Shown here: positions 1-10,039 of the stretch, piece after piece | Layout of the letters: every line of letters begins with the position of its first letter | Position numbering within the stretch: position 1 is the first letter of the stretch | Assembly: GCF_019635935.1 (NCBI RefSeq) | Contig: NZ_JAHBYN010000001.1 | Coordinates: forward strand, 3,501,532-3,565,531 | Origin: Parvibaculum sp. | GTDB lineage: Bacteria; Pseudomonadota; Alphaproteobacteria; Parvibaculales; Parvibaculaceae | Length of the DNA stretch: 64,000 bases | Direction of reading: 5' to 3' | The notes under the pieces: model-generated | Told to the model about the DNA's origin: nothing | The model's database searches: none | The model's input: only the letters and a program-made list of their open reading frames with translations | Made by a program: the position numbers and the translations under genes

Positions 1-2
1 CG

Positions 3-92
3 CGCTTGGCGGCGCGACCGCAGCGGAATAAGGCGTCGACGGAAAAGCGGCAGGAAATAGCCGCGGAACGCACACAAAAACAACAAGATTAG
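3..92 (+). CDS. 3' end of an unidentified upstream gene (partial)
   Basis: A reading frame enters from the left edge and ends at TAG 90-92. Its visible tail of 29 residues is rich in Arg, Lys, Gln and Glu, a type common at disordered C-termini. Third codon positions are mostly G or C in the first 18 codons, as in real genes here. It stops 16 bases before a plus-strand terminator, which fits. A competing frame ends at TAA 29-31, so the assignment is uncertain. The family cannot be named from so little sequence. Confidence 0.35.
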   Translation, partial: RLAARPQRNKASTEKRQEIAAERTQKQQD

Positions 93-108
93 GGAGCGTT
101 CAGGAAGA

Positions 109-140
109 GCCCTCTCCGGGAAACCGGAGAGGGCCTTTTT
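109..140 (+). terminator. Rho-independent terminator for the upstream plus-strand gene
   Basis: An 11-bp perfect stem, GCCCTCTCCGG with CCGGAGAGGGC, closes a 4-base loop and is followed by CTTTTT. The T-run is on the plus strand, so it serves the gene entering from the left. It may also slow transcription arriving from tyrS on the other strand, whose stop codon is at 142-144. Confidence 0.85.
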
Positions 141-141
141 G

Positions 142-1398
142 TTATTCCCTGGGCTTCAGCAGCACGTGCTTTTTCTTGCCCAGCGAGAGCTTGATGACGC
201 CTTCCGGTGTCAGGTTCTCGCGGGCAAGCACCATCTTCTCGTCGCCGACCTGCGCATCGTTGACGCGCACGGCGCCGCCCTTGATCTGGCGGCGGGCTTC
301 GCTGGTCGATGCGACGAGCCCGGCCTGAACGAGGGCGTTGAGCAGCCCGTGTCCGACTTTGAGTGCGTCGACCTCGATTTCGACGGTTGGCAGATCGGCG
401 CTGATCGCACCCTCTTCGAAGGCCGTGCGCGCGGCTTCGGCTGCCTTTTCGGCTTCCGCCCGGCCATGCGCCATCGCGGTCGCTTCGGTCGCGAGGATTT
501 TCTTCGCCTCGTTGACCTCCGACCCTTCGAGTTTTTCGAGCCGGGCGATTTCGTCCAGCGGCAATTCGGTGAAGAGCTTGAGGAAGCGGCCGACATCGGC
601 GTCCTCGGCGTTGCGCCAGTACTGCCAGTAGTCGTAGGGCGACAGCATGTCGGCGTTGAGCCAGACCGCGCCGGACGCCGTCTTGCCCATCTTGGCGCCC
701 GACGACGTCGTCAGCAGCGGGCTGGTCAGGCCATATAGTTGCGCGCCGTCAGTGCGTCGCCCGAGTTCGATCCCGTTGACGATATTGCCCCACTGGTCGG
801 AGCCGCCCATTTGCAGCGTGCAGCCATATTTCCGGTTCAGTTCCACGAAGTCGTAGGCCTGCAGGATCATGTAGTTGAATTCGAGGAAAGAAAGGTTCTG
901 TTCGCGCTCCAGCCGGATTTTGACGCTGTCGAATGACAGCATCCGGTTGACCGAGAAGTGGCGGCCATAATCGCGCAGGAAGTCGATATAATTCAGATTG
1001 TCGAGCCAGTCGCGATTGTTGACCATGACGGCGTCGGTCTTGCCGTTGCCGAATTTCAGGAACTTCGCGAACACCGCTTTGATGCCGGCAAGGTTCTCGC
1101 CGATCTTTTCGTCGGTCAGCAACGGTCGCGCCTCGTCGCGGAAGCTTGGGTCTCCAATCCGCGTCGTGCCGCCGCCCATCAAGGCGATCGGACGGTGCCC
1201 GGCCTTTTGCAGCCAGCGCAGCAGCATGATCTGGACAAGGCTGCCGGCATGCAGGCTCGGCGCCGTTGCATCGAAGCCGATATAGCCCGTCAACAGCCCT
1301 TCCAGTGCGCGCTCGTCGAGGCCCGCATCGTCGGAGGTCTGGTGAATGAACCCGCGGGCGGAAAGCTCGCGCAGGAAATCGGACTTGAAGCTTGTCAT
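142..1398 (-). CDS. tyrS: tyrosyl-tRNA synthetase
   Basis: Charges tRNA-Tyr with tyrosine in the cytoplasm (class I aminoacyl-tRNA synthetase). The 418-residue product is normal length. The HIGH-type motif reads HAGS at residues 50-53 and the KMSKS-type loop reads KMGKT at 236-240; the tyrosine-site stretch GGSDQWGN lies near 198-205. The C-terminal segment from about residue 350 is an S4 RNA-binding domain ([14 protein letters not shown]). It is transcribed divergently from anmK across an 81-bp gap. The KMGKT form, rather than KMSKS, is an accepted variant and nothing suggests an inactive enzyme. Confidence 0.97.
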   Translation of the reverse strand: MTSFKSDFLRELSARGFIHQTSDDAGLDERALEGLLTGYIGFDATAPSLHAGSLVQIMLLRWLQKAGHRPIALMGGGTTRIGDPSFRDEARPLLTDEKIGENLAGIKAVFAKFLKFGNGKTDAVMVNNRDWLDNLNYIDFLRDYGRHFSVNRMLSFDSVKIRLEREQNLSFLEFNYMILQAYDFVELNRKYGCTLQMGGSDQWGNIVNGIELGRRTDGAQLYGLTSPLLTTSSGAKMGKTASGAVWLNADMLSPYDYWQYWRNAEDADVGRFLKLFTELPLDEIARLEKLEGSEVNEAKKILATEATAMAHGRAEAEKAAEAARTAFEEGAISADLPTVEIEVDALKVGHGLLNALVQAGLVASTSEARRQIKGGAVRVNDAQVGDEKMVLARENLTPEGVIKLSLGKKKHVLLKPRE

Positions 1399-1479
1399 AA
1401 TCGGCTCGGGGTTTCGGATAGGCGGAAAGGCGCGGCTGGTGTATCACGCTTTGGCTAAGGGAAAAACGGACAAACACCC

Positions 1480-2595
1480 ATGATCCGCGCTTTGGGCCTG
1501 ATGAGCGGCACGTCGCTCGACGGCATCGATGCTGCCATTATCGAGACGGACGGCGAGGGCGCGGTGCGTGCGGGCGCCTCGCTGGCGGTGCCCTACAAGC
1601 CCGAGGAAAGGCTGCTTCTGCGCCTGGCACTTGAGGCCGCGAAGAGTTGGGAACCCGACGAGCCGATGCCTGAAGAGGTGGCAGAGGCCGAACGCCACCT
1701 GACGCTGGCCAATGCGCTGGCGGTGCGCGCGCTGCTCGCCGAGGCGGGGCTGAAGCCCGCCGACATCTCGGTGATCGGCTTTCACGGCCAAACAGTGCTG
1801 CATCAGCCAGAACGCCGCCGGACGGTGCAGATCGGCCTCGGCGATGTGCTGGCGCGGCTGACCGGGATCGACGTGGTCAACGACTTCCGCAGCGCCGATG
1901 TTGCGGCCGGCGGACACGGCGCGCCGCTGGTCCCGCTCTATCATCAGGCGCTTGCCGGCAGCACGGGCATCGTCGAGCCGGTTGCCATCATCAATATCGG
2001 CGGTGTCGGAAATGTTACCTACATTTCCCCGGATGGCGCCCTGCTGGCATTCGACACGGGCCCCGGCAATGCGCTGATCGACGATTGGGCGCATGAGCAT
2101 ACCGGCGAACCGGTTGACCGCGACGGCGCGCTGGCGGCCGGGGGCGATGTCGACATGGACGTGCTGGAACGCCTGATGGCGCACGAATTCTTCGACGCGC
2201 CGCCGCCGAAGTCGCTCGATCGCTTCTCTTTCTCGCCCGAAGCCGTGAGGCATCTCTCGCCGCCCGACGGCGCGGCGACGCTGACGGCCTTCACCGTCGA
2301 AGCCATCGCACGCGGCCTTGCCCATATCCCCGGCGTGCCGTCGCGCTTCGTCGTCTGCGGTGGCGGGCGGCACAATCCCGTGCTGATGGCGATGCTGAGC
2401 AAAAGACTGCAGGGCGGCGTACTGCCGGCCGAAGACCTTGGCTGGCGCGGCGACGATGTGGAAGCCGAAGCCTTTGCCTATCTTGCGGTGCGTTCGCTGC
2501 GCGGATTGCCGCTCAGCCTGCCGACGACGACGGGCGTACCGGAGCCGATGCCCGGCGGCAGGATCCACCGGGCGGGCAGTATTGCCCACGATTGA
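1480..2595 (+). CDS. anmK: anhydro-N-acetylmuramic acid kinase
   Basis: Phosphorylates and opens 1,6-anhydro-N-acetylmuramic acid to MurNAc-6-phosphate during recycling of peptidoglycan turnover products in the cytoplasm. The 371-residue protein opens with the family signature GLMSGTSLDGID at residues 5-16. It has the ASKHA-fold phosphate segments FDTGPGNALID in the middle and VCGGGRHNP near residue 290. A tyrS-anmK divergent pair is common in alphaproteobacteria. The gene stops 2 bp from the stop of the opposing hydrolase gene, leaving no room for a separate terminator. Confidence 0.96.
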   Translation: MIRALGLMSGTSLDGIDAAIIETDGEGAVRAGASLAVPYKPEERLLLRLALEAAKSWEPDEPMPEEVAEAERHLTLANALAVRALLAEAGLKPADISVIGFHGQTVLHQPERRRTVQIGLGDVLARLTGIDVVNDFRSADVAAGGHGAPLVPLYHQALAGSTGIVEPVAIINIGGVGNVTYISPDGALLAFDTGPGNALIDDWAHEHTGEPVDRDGALAAGGDVDMDVLERLMAHEFFDAPPPKSLDRFSFSPEAVRHLSPPDGAATLTAFTVEAIARGLAHIPGVPSRFVVCGGGRHNPVLMAMLSKRLQGGVLPAEDLGWRGDDVEAEAFAYLAVRSLRGLPLSLPTTTGVPEPMPGGRIHRAGSIAHD

Positions 2596-2597
2596 GG

Positions 2598-3254
2598 TCA
2601 GGCTTTCTCCGGCGCCGCCGCGAGCCGTTTGTCGAGATAGGCCCCGATTGCGTTGGCCAGCGGTTCGAGATGCGACTCGAAGAAGTGGTTGGCACCGTCC
2701 ACCGAGGCATGCTCGATGGTGATGCCCTTTTGCGTCTTCAGCCTTTCGACGAGTTTCAGAACGTCGGCCGGTGGCGCCACCTGGTCGGCGCTGCCGTTGA
2801 TGATGATGCCGGACGAGGGGCAGGGCGCGAGGAACGAAAAATCATACATGTTGGCCAGCGGCGCGACCGAGATGAAACCCTCGATCTCGGGCCGCCGCAT
2901 CAGAACCTGCATCGCGATCCATGCGCCGAAGGAAAACCCGCCGATCCAGCATTGCGCGGCATCGGGGTTTTGCGATTGCAGCCAGTCAAGCGCCGATGCC
3001 GCGTCCGACAACTCGCCGATACCGGAATCGAAGGCGCCCTGGCTGCGCCCGACGCCGCGAAAATTGAACCGCAGCACCGAGAAACCCCGGTTCACGAACG
3101 CCTGATAAAGAGCGTAGGTCACGGGGTTGTTCATCGTCCCGCCGAACTGCGGATGGGGGTGCAGCACCAGCGCGACCGGCGAATTGGCCTTCTTGCTGTG
3201 GTGGTAGCGGCCCTCGATCCGGCCGGCCGGGCCATTGAATATCACTTCAGGCAT
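2598..3254 (-). CDS. alpha/beta hydrolase (COG2945-like)
   Basis: A 218-residue cytoplasmic alpha/beta-hydrolase without signal peptide. The N-terminal part has the oxyanion-region stretch HPHPQFGGTMNN (residues 32-43), typical of the COG2945 branch. A complete catalytic triad can be placed: nucleophile Ser108 in GGFSFG, Asp157 in NGSADQV, and His190 in GANHFF. The substrate is unknown; esterase or dienelactone-hydrolase-like activity is the family expectation. It lies back to back with the Rrf2/suf operon, a neighbourhood seen in other alphaproteobacteria, so an indirect link with Fe-S metabolism is possible but unproven. Confidence 0.88.
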   Translation of the reverse strand: MPEVIFNGPAGRIEGRYHHSKKANSPVALVLHPHPQFGGTMNNPVTYALYQAFVNRGFSVLRFNFRGVGRSQGAFDSGIGELSDAASALDWLQSQNPDAAQCWIGGFSFGAWIAMQVLMRRPEIEGFISVAPLANMYDFSFLAPCPSSGIIINGSADQVAPPADVLKLVERLKTQKGITIEHASVDGANHFFESHLEPLANAIGAYLDKRLAAAPEKA

Positions 3255-3383
3255 GTCTGGGTCTGTCTCGGGCTATGCGGCCGGCGAGGCGCGGAACGGG
3301 CAATCTCCGACTGGTTTTCAGGGAGATATATTCGCCGTAATTCTCCGATTCCTCTGGAAATTCCGTCGCGAGATGCTAAATAG

Positions 3384-3412
3384 TTGACTGTAGCGCTCGG
3401 AAATCATAGAGC
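3384..3412 (+). promoter_or_regulatory. candidate sigma-70 promoter of the suf operon
   Basis: TTGACT at 3384-3389 and TAGAGC at 3407-3412 are 17 bp apart, upstream of the Rrf2 regulator gene. The predicted start near 3420 would give a 5' leader of about 115 bases. No regulator site was identified with confidence, although autoregulation by the Rrf2 product is usual for such operons. Confidence 0.35.
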
Positions 3413-3534
3413 CTTGCGCTGAATGCCCCGCCGGGCCGGTAGCCGGTCCTGCGAGGCGCATGTTCTTAACACAGGCAAAGGCCGGTTGTGCAAGCTTTTG
3501 ACCGCCCTTTGCCTGCCAAACGAAGGAGTTGGCC

Positions 3535-4014
3535 GTGAAGCTCACCACCAAGGGTCGCTATGCCGTGATGGCCATGGCTGACCTGGCGCGGCATTCGGAC
3601 GGCAGCCCCGTGGCGCTGGCCGAAATCGCCGATCGTCAGGAGATCTCCTTGTCCTATCTGGAGCAGCTTTTCGCCAAGTTGCGCCGGGGTGAACTGGTGA
3701 AAAGCGTTCGCGGGCCGGGCGGTGGCTATCTGCTGTCGCGCGATGCCGGTGATATCCGGATCTCCGACGTCATCCTCGCGGTCGACGAGCCGATCAAGGC
3801 CACGCGCTGCGAGTTGGGGTCGCCGAAGGGCTGCATGCCGTCGGCCGGCCGCTGCATCACCCATGATTTGTGGGAAGGTCTGAGCCATCAGATTCAGCAT
3901 TTTCTGAGCTCGGTGTCGCTCGGCGATGTCATCGACGGACGGGTCGCGGAGCGGCAGGTCGTTGTTACCGATACGCGCCGCAAACCGGCCGGCATCGCCA
4001 ACGCCGCCGACTGA
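3535..4014 (+). CDS. iscR: Rrf2-family Fe-S cluster regulator (IscR-like)
   Basis: A transcription regulator that normally senses Fe-S cluster supply through a [2Fe-2S] cluster and controls the downstream cluster-assembly genes. The GTG at 3535 was chosen because AAGGAG (3523-3528) sits 6 bases upstream and the protein then begins MKLTTKGRYAV, the family's usual start; a TTG at 3529 would abut the Shine-Dalgarno. The 159-residue protein has an N-terminal winged helix (RGPGGGYLL near residues 59-67) and cluster-ligand cysteines at 92, 100 and 107. The Cys spacing is wider than in Escherichia coli IscR (92, 98, 104), so RirA-like iron sensing is an alternative. Confidence 0.88.
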   Translation: MKLTTKGRYAVMAMADLARHSDGSPVALAEIADRQEISLSYLEQLFAKLRRGELVKSVRGPGGGYLLSRDAGDIRISDVILAVDEPIKATRCELGSPKGCMPSAGRCITHDLWEGLSHQIQHFLSSVSLGDVIDGRVAERQVVVTDTRRKPAGIANAAD

Positions 4015-4051
4015 TCGCAACCTCGACGATGAACGGGAGTCTCGCCACGCG

Positions 4052-5245
4052 ATGACGATGAAGCGCGCCTATCTCGATCACAACGCGACGACGCCGCTGC
4101 GCCCCGAAGCGCGCGCGGCGGTTTTGCGCGCGTTGGAGGTCACGGGCAACCCGTCCTCGGTTCATGCCGAGGGCCGGGCGGCGCGCGCGCTTGTCGAGGC
4201 GGCCCGTCGCGACGTGGCGGCATTGACCGGCGCGAAGCCTGCGGAGGTGATTTTCACGAGCGGCGGCACCGAGGCGGCGCGCCTCGCGTTCCACGCCGCG
4301 AAGGTCGCGCAGGGCGTCGAGCGTCTGATCGTGTCGGCGGTCGAACACGACGCGGTGCTGGCATCTGCCGAGGCTTCGGGCCTTCCAGTCGAGATCGCGC
4401 CGGTGGACGGCGATGGCCGGATCGACCTGCACGTGCTGGCGTCGCTCCTTTCGGCGTCGGACGGGAAGGTTCTGGTCGCCCTGATGCTCGCCAACAACGA
4501 AACCGGCGTCCTGCAGCCGGTCGCCGAGGCCGCGGCGCTGGCGCATGAAGCCGGTGGATTGCTGCTTTGCGACGCGGTTCAGGTGGCTGGCAAGGTTCCG
4601 CTCGACTTCGCCGCGCTGGGTGCCGACATGATGACGCTTGGCGGCCACAAGCTCGGTGCGCCTTTGGGCGTCGGTGCACTCATTGTCCGCGAAGGTTTGC
4701 CTTTCGCCGCGGACGCCGTGGGCGGCGGGCAGGAAATGCGCCGCCGCGCGGGTAGCGAAAATGTTTCGGGCATTGCCGGTTTCGGCGCGGCTGCGCGCGC
4801 GGCGCGCGGCGCGCTCGTGGAATTTGCGGCGTTGGCAGACTTGCGTGACGAAATGGAAGTGCGCCTTGCGGCCGCCGCGCCCGATGCGGTGTTCTTCGGA
4901 CGGGGCACACAGCGCCTGCCCAACACGAGCTATGTCGCGGCGCCCGGTCTCGACGCCGAGACGCTGCTGATGGCACTCGATCTCGACGGTGTGGCGGTCA
5001 GCGCCGGTGCCGCATGTTCATCGGGCAAGGTCGGCCGTCCCCGCGTGCTGGACGCGATGGGCGTCGATCTGGCGCTGGCAAAGGGCGCCGTCCGCGTCAG
5101 CCTTGGCTGGTCGAGTGCTGCCGGCGACATCGACCGCTTTGTCGAGAGCTGGTTGCGGACTTATGAGCGCAATCGCTCGAAGATTGTTGCCGATGTTTAC
5201 GCGAGCGGGGCGCCATCGCCCCGGCTTGCGGCTGTGGAGAGTTGA
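4052..5245 (+). CDS. cysteine desulfurase, group I (IscS/NifS-like)
   Basis: PLP enzyme that takes sulfur from cysteine as an enzyme-bound persulfide for Fe-S assembly. The start at 4052 is set by GGGAG 12 bases upstream and gives 397 residues beginning [15 protein letters not shown]. The catalytic His is in VEHD (His99), the PLP lysine is Lys200 in GGHK, and the active-site cysteine is Cys322 in GAACSSG, in the longer loop typical of group I enzymes. It lies between the Rrf2 gene and sufB, one base before the sufB start codon. This operon also encodes a group II SufS, so the two enzymes may differ in acceptor or condition. Confidence 0.93.
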   Translation: MTMKRAYLDHNATTPLRPEARAAVLRALEVTGNPSSVHAEGRAARALVEAARRDVAALTGAKPAEVIFTSGGTEAARLAFHAAKVAQGVERLIVSAVEHDAVLASAEASGLPVEIAPVDGDGRIDLHVLASLLSASDGKVLVALMLANNETGVLQPVAEAAALAHEAGGLLLCDAVQVAGKVPLDFAALGADMMTLGGHKLGAPLGVGALIVREGLPFAADAVGGGQEMRRRAGSENVSGIAGFGAAARAARGALVEFAALADLRDEMEVRLAAAAPDAVFFGRGTQRLPNTSYVAAPGLDAETLLMALDLDGVAVSAGAACSSGKVGRPRVLDAMGVDLALAKGAVRVSLGWSSAAGDIDRFVESWLRTYERNRSKIVADVYASGAPSPRLAAVES

Positions 5246-5246
5246 T

Positions 5247-6695
5247 ATGGCTGCCGTGAGAGAAACCGTCGAAACGGTTGGCGAAGTCGAGAAGTACAAA
5301 TACGGCTTCACCACCGACATCGAATCCGACAAGGCCCCGCTCGGCCTGACGGAAGAGACGGTGCGTTTCATTTCGGCGAAGAAGAACGAGCCTGATTGGC
5401 TGCTCGAATGGCGCCTTGCCGCCTTTCGCCGCTGGCTGACGATGGACGAGCCGAAATGGGCAAAGGTCAGCTATCCGCCGATCGACTTCCAGGACGCCTA
5501 CTATTACGCGGCGCCCAAGCAATCGGCGAAGCTGAACAGTCTAGACGAGGTCGACCCGAAGCTTCTCGAAACCTACCAGAAGCTCGGTATTCCGTTGACC
5601 GAACAGAAAATGCTGGCCGGCGTCGCGGTCGATGCGGTGTTCGACAGCGTATCCGTCGTCACCACCTTCAAGGAAAAGCTGCGCGAAGTCGGCGTGATCT
5701 TCTGCCCGATGTCGGAGGCCGTGCGCGATCACCCGGAACTTGTGCAGAAATATCTCGGGTCGGTCGTCCCGACGTCGGACAATTTCTATGCGACGCTGAA
5801 TTCGGCGGTCTTCTCCGAAGGCTCCTTCGTCTATATCCCGGAAGGCGTGCGCTGCCCGATGGAGCTTTCGACCTATTTCCGCATCAACGAAAAGCAGACG
5901 GGCCAGTTCGAGCGCACGTTGATCATCGCCGACAAGGGCTCCTATGTGAGCTACCTCGAAGGCTGCACGGCACCGCAGCGCGACGAAAACCAGCTTCATG
6001 CGGCGGTCGTCGAGCTTGTCGCGTTGGACGACGCAGAAATCAAATACTCGACCGTTCAAAACTGGTATCCGGGCGATGCGGACGGCAAGGGCGGCATCTA
6101 CAATTTCGTGACCAAACGCGGCGACTGCCGCGGCGCGAATTCGAAAATATCATGGACCCAGGTCGAGACGGGCTCCGCCATCACCTGGAAATATCCGAGC
6201 TGCATCCTGCGCGGCGACAATTCGCGCGGCGAATTCTATTCGATCGCGATTTCGAACGGACGCCAGCAGGTCGACAGCGGCACCAAGATGATCCATCTCG
6301 GCCGCAATACGTCGAGCCGTATCGTTTCGAAGGGTATTTCGGCCGGCCGCTCGTCCAACACCTATCGCGGTCTCGTCAGCGTGCATCGCAAGGCCGAGAA
6401 CGTGCGCAATTTCACGCAATGCGACAGCCTGCTGATCGGCGACCGTTGCTCGGCGCATACGGTTCCCTATATCGAAACGAAGAACCCGAGTGCGGTGCTG
6501 GAGCACGAGGCGACGACCTCGAAAATCAGCGAGGACCAGATGTTCTATTGCCGCCAGCGCGGCATTGGCGAGGAAGAGGCGGTTGCGCTGATCGTCAACG
6601 GATTTTGCCGCGACGTGTTGCAGCAACTGCCGATGGAGTTCGCTGTCGAGGCCCAGAAGCTTGTCGGCATCAGTTTGGAAGGCAGCGTCGGCTGA
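5247..6695 (+). CDS. sufB: Fe-S cluster assembly scaffold SufB
   Basis: Core subunit of the SufBC2D scaffold on which clusters are built from persulfide sulfur and iron in the cytoplasm. The start at 5247 follows the desulfurase stop by one base (TGATATG), so translation is probably coupled; GGAGAG lies upstream. The 482-residue protein contains the SufB/D beta-helix with [10 protein letters not shown], the SYLEGCTAP cysteine and the late Asn-Thr-Tyr-Arg stretch near [12 protein letters not shown]. Its length matches the family. Downstream sufC, sufD and sufS follow in canonical order. Confidence 0.97.
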   Translation: MAAVRETVETVGEVEKYKYGFTTDIESDKAPLGLTEETVRFISAKKNEPDWLLEWRLAAFRRWLTMDEPKWAKVSYPPIDFQDAYYYAAPKQSAKLNSLDEVDPKLLETYQKLGIPLTEQKMLAGVAVDAVFDSVSVVTTFKEKLREVGVIFCPMSEAVRDHPELVQKYLGSVVPTSDNFYATLNSAVFSEGSFVYIPEGVRCPMELSTYFRINEKQTGQFERTLIIADKGSYVSYLEGCTAPQRDENQLHAAVVELVALDDAEIKYSTVQNWYPGDADGKGGIYNFVTKRGDCRGANSKISWTQVETGSAITWKYPSCILRGDNSRGEFYSIAISNGRQQVDSGTKMIHLGRNTSSRIVSKGISAGRSSNTYRGLVSVHRKAENVRNFTQCDSLLIGDRCSAHTVPYIETKNPSAVLEHEATTSKISEDQMFYCRQRGIGEEEAVALIVNGFCRDVLQQLPMEFAVEAQKLVGISLEGSVG

Positions 6696-6718
6696 CGCTG
6701 AATTGTGGAAGAGTGAAT

Positions 6719-7468
6719 ATGCTTGAGATCAAGAACCTGCATGTGTCGGTCGACGGCAAGGAAATCCTGAAAGGGATCGACCTCGATATCCGTGCGGGTG
6801 AGGTGCATGCCATCATGGGTCCGAACGGCTCCGGCAAGTCGACGCTGTCCTATGTGCTTTCCGGCCGCGATGGTTATGAAGTGACCGAGGGCTCGATCCG
6901 CTTCAAGGGACGCGACCTCACGGAATTGAATGTCGACGAACGCGCCGCGGCCGGCATCTTTCTCGCCTTCCAGTATCCGATCGAAATTCCCGGTGTCACG
7001 ACCATGACCTTCCTGAAAGCGGCGCTGAACGCACAGCGCAAGGCGCGCGGAGAGGAAGAACTCGACGCGGTGCGCTTCCTGAAGCTGGTGCGCGAAAAGG
7101 CAAAGCCGCTCAATGTGCCCGACGAGATGTTGAAGCGCGCCCTGAATGTCGGTTTTTCGGGCGGCGAGAAGAAGCGCGCCGAGATCCTGCAAATGGCGCT
7201 GCTGGAACCCGCACTCGCCGTACTCGACGAGACGGATTCCGGCCTCGACATCGACGCGCTGAAGACGGTTGCGGAAGGCGTCAACGCACTTCGAAGTCCG
7301 GAGCGTGCGATGCTGGTTATCACGCATTATCAGCGCCTGCTCGACTACATCGTGCCCGATGCGGTCCACGTGCTTTCCGGCGGGCGCATCGTCCGGAGCG
7401 GCGGCAAGGAGCTGGCGCATGAACTCGAAAAGTCGGGCTATGCCGCCTATGACGCCGACGCGGCGTGA
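6719..7468 (+). CDS. sufC: Fe-S assembly ATPase SufC
   Basis: ABC-type ATPase that binds SufB and SufD and drives conformational change of the scaffold; it is cytoplasmic despite its transporter-like fold. The ATG at 6719 gives 249 residues. The Walker A motif is GPNGSGKST (34-42), the ABC signature FSGGEKKR is near 150, and Walker B plus the catalytic Glu is VLDETDSGLD. GGAAGAG upstream serves as the ribosome binding site. It follows sufB by 23 bp and ends 7 bp before sufD. Confidence 0.97.
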   Translation: MLEIKNLHVSVDGKEILKGIDLDIRAGEVHAIMGPNGSGKSTLSYVLSGRDGYEVTEGSIRFKGRDLTELNVDERAAAGIFLAFQYPIEIPGVTTMTFLKAALNAQRKARGEEELDAVRFLKLVREKAKPLNVPDEMLKRALNVGFSGGEKKRAEILQMALLEPALAVLDETDSGLDIDALKTVAEGVNALRSPERAMLVITHYQRLLDYIVPDAVHVLSGGRIVRSGGKELAHELEKSGYAAYDADAA

Positions 7469-7475
7469 GGAAAGA

Positions 7476-8792
7476 ATGAACGACAAGGCCGTACATAGTT
7501 TCGCAGAAGCATATGACCGGGAGCGCGCGGTGCTGCCCGGCGCCGACGGCTGGCTGGCGCGCCGACGTGATGCAGCATTGAAATCCTTCGTCGAGGCCGG
7601 CCTGCCGCACCGCCGGCTCGAAGAGTGGAAATATACCGATCTGAGGCAGGCGCTGGAGAAGGCGGCATTCGCGCCTGCGCCGGCACATGAAGGAGCGGTC
7701 GTTCTTCCCGATACAGTCGCGGCGTCCGCCTTCGCCGCGATTGATCGCCATGTTGTCGTCTACGTCAACGGCCGCTATCGGGCCGATCTTTCGCAGGCCG
7801 TCCGCCTGCCGAAGGGTGTTGAGTTGCATTCGCTGGCCGACGTGTTGCATGAGCAATGGGCGAAAGAACTTGTTGAACGCCGCTTCGACGATGCGCGCCA
7901 GTCCGAAGACATCGTCGATCTCAATACGGCGCTGATGCGCGACGGCCTGGCCCTGCGCATTCGAAAAGGCGTCCGCCTCGACAAGCCGCTGCACCTGCTT
8001 TTTCTCGCGGCGGATGGCGGTGCGTCGCACACCCGCAACCTGATCCAGCTGGAAGAAGGTGCGGAGGCGACGGTCTTCGAAAGTCATATCGGTGCGGGCG
8101 ACGCCTTCGCCGATATCGTCACCGACGTAGCGCTGGGCGATGACGCGCGACTCGCGCATGTGAAGATTCAGGACGAGGCCGCGGGCACCGTTCATCTGGC
8201 GACCCTGCGCAGCCGCCTCGCCGCGAAGTCCCACCTGTCGAGCTTCACGCTGACACTTGGCTGCGGTGTCTCGCGCATGCAGAATTTAGTCCTCTTCGCC
8301 GGCGAGGGCGCCGAGGCGCATGTCAACGGCGCCTATGCGTTGAAGGCGGCACAGCATGCAGATCAGTTCTGCGTCATCGACCATGCCGTGCCGGGCTGCA
8401 CCAGTCATACGCTGTTCAAGGGTGTGCTGGATGGCGCGTCCGAGGGCGTTTTCCAAGGCAAAGTCATTGTGCGGCCCCACGCTCAAAAGACCGATGGCCG
8501 CCAGATGACGCATGCGCTGCTGCTGTCGCGCGATGCGGCGATGAATGCCAAGCCCGAACTTGAGATCTACGCCGACGATGTGCAATGCGCGCATGGATCG
8601 ACGGTCGGCGAACTATCGCGCGACGCGATTTTCTTCCTGCGCTCGCGTGGTATTCCGGAAGCGGAAGCGCGCCAGCTCCTTGTGTCGGCGTTTCTCGACG
8701 AGGCGCTGGACCTTGTGCCGCACGAAGCGGCGCGTGAGGCGTTGAAAGTGCTCGCCGCCGGATGGTTTGCGGACGGGGAGGGCAGGGCATGA
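7476..8792 (+). CDS. sufD: Fe-S assembly scaffold SufD
   Basis: Second beta-helix subunit of the SufBC2D scaffold, thought to help iron entry. The ATG at 7476 follows AGGAAAG and gives 438 residues. N-terminal residues 50-56 read EEWKYTD, a SufD hallmark. The C-terminal half carries ELEIYADDVQCAHGSTVG, with the conserved Cys and His used for cluster assembly at the SufB-SufD interface. Its last four bases overlap the sufS start (ATGA), indicating coupled translation. Confidence 0.96.
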   Translation: MNDKAVHSFAEAYDRERAVLPGADGWLARRRDAALKSFVEAGLPHRRLEEWKYTDLRQALEKAAFAPAPAHEGAVVLPDTVAASAFAAIDRHVVVYVNGRYRADLSQAVRLPKGVELHSLADVLHEQWAKELVERRFDDARQSEDIVDLNTALMRDGLALRIRKGVRLDKPLHLLFLAADGGASHTRNLIQLEEGAEATVFESHIGAGDAFADIVTDVALGDDARLAHVKIQDEAAGTVHLATLRSRLAAKSHLSSFTLTLGCGVSRMQNLVLFAGEGAEAHVNGAYALKAAQHADQFCVIDHAVPGCTSHTLFKGVLDGASEGVFQGKVIVRPHAQKTDGRQMTHALLLSRDAAMNAKPELEIYADDVQCAHGSTVGELSRDAIFFLRSRGIPEAEARQLLVSAFLDEALDLVPHEAAREALKVLAAGWFADGEGRA

Positions 8793-10033
8793 ACAGTCCG
8801 GTTCTGAAATCCGAGACTTACGATGTCGCCCGCATCCGCGCCGACTTCCCGATCCTGTCGCGCGAGGTCTATGGCAAGCCGCTGGTCTATCTCGACAACG
8901 CCGCTTCGGCACAGAAGCCGCAGTCTGTGATCGACGCGATTGCGCATGTCTATGCCAGCGAATATTCGAATGTTCATCGCGGCATGCACTACCTCGCCAA
9001 TGCCGCAACCGAGAAGTTCGAGGAGGCGCGCGAAACGGTCCGGGCGTTTTTGAATGCTGCCTCGACCGATGAGATTGTTTTCACCTCGGGCGGCACCGAC
9101 GCGATCAACCTGGTTGCGTCGTCATATCTGGCGCCGCGCATCGAGCCGGGCGACGAAATCATCCTGTCGGTGCTTGAGCACCACTCAAACATCGTGCCCT
9201 GGCATTTCCTGCGCGAACGAAACGGCGCCGTATTGAAATGGATACCGGCGACGGACGAGGGCGATCTCGATATCGATGCCTATGAAGGGCTTTTCACGCC
9301 GCGCACCAAATTCGTCGCCGTGACGCAGATGTCGAACGCACTCGGCACGATTACGCCGATGAAGACGATGATCCGCATGGCACATGAGCGCGGCGTGCCC
9401 GTGTTGGTGGATGGCTGCCAGGGCATCGTTCACCTGCCGACCGACCTGCGCGATCTCGATTGCGATTTTCTGGTCGGCACCGGCCACAAGCTTTATGGGC
9501 CGACAGGCATCGGCCTGCTTTACGGAAAATCGGCGCATCTGAAGACGATGCGGCCTTATCGCGGCGGCGGCGAGATGATCCGCGAGGTCGGCATGGACGG
9601 CGTCACCTACGCCGCACCGCCGCACCGCTTCGAGGCCGGCACGCCGCCCATCGTTCAGGCTATTGGTCTTGGCGCGGCGCTTTCCTATATCGAAAGTGTC
9701 GGCCGTGAGCGGATTGCGGCCCACGAGGCGGATTTGAGGGACTACGCGACCCGACGCCTTTCGGAAATCAACAGTCTGCGCATTGTCGGCACGACGAAGG
9801 CGAAGGGCAGCATCGTCTCGTTTGTGATGGATAACGCCCACCCGCATGACATTGCCACCGTCATCGACAGGGCAGGCGTCGCGGTCCGGGCGGGTCATCA
9901 TTGCGCACAGCCGGCGATGGAACGCTTCGGCGTCGGCGCGACGACGCGGGCCTCCTTCGCGATGTACAATACACGCGACGAAGTCGACCGGCTGGTCGAC
10001 GCATTGATCGACAGCAAGAAGTTCTTTGGATAA
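8789..10033 (+). CDS. sufS: cysteine desulfurase, group II (SufS)
   Basis: PLP-dependent desulfurase of the SUF pathway. The ATG at 8789 overlaps the sufD stop codon; the GGGGAGGGCAGG stretch upstream is a strong ribosome binding site. The 414-residue protein starts with the SufS-type region PLVYLDNAASAQKP. It has the PLP lysine in GTGHKLYGPTG and the active-site cysteine in RAGHHCAQP, a short loop typical of group II. No SufE or SufU gene is visible, so the sulfur-transfer partner must be elsewhere, or the group I enzyme at 4052 contributes. Confidence 0.96.
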   Translation: MNSPVLKSETYDVARIRADFPILSREVYGKPLVYLDNAASAQKPQSVIDAIAHVYASEYSNVHRGMHYLANAATEKFEEARETVRAFLNAASTDEIVFTSGGTDAINLVASSYLAPRIEPGDEIILSVLEHHSNIVPWHFLRERNGAVLKWIPATDEGDLDIDAYEGLFTPRTKFVAVTQMSNALGTITPMKTMIRMAHERGVPVLVDGCQGIVHLPTDLRDLDCDFLVGTGHKLYGPTGIGLLYGKSAHLKTMRPYRGGGEMIREVGMDGVTYAAPPHRFEAGTPPIVQAIGLGAALSYIESVGRERIAAHEADLRDYATRRLSEINSLRIVGTTKAKGSIVSFVMDNAHPHDIATVIDRAGVAVRAGHHCAQPAMERFGVGATTRASFAMYNTRDEVDRLVDALIDSKKFFG

Positions 10034-10039
10034 CGGATC

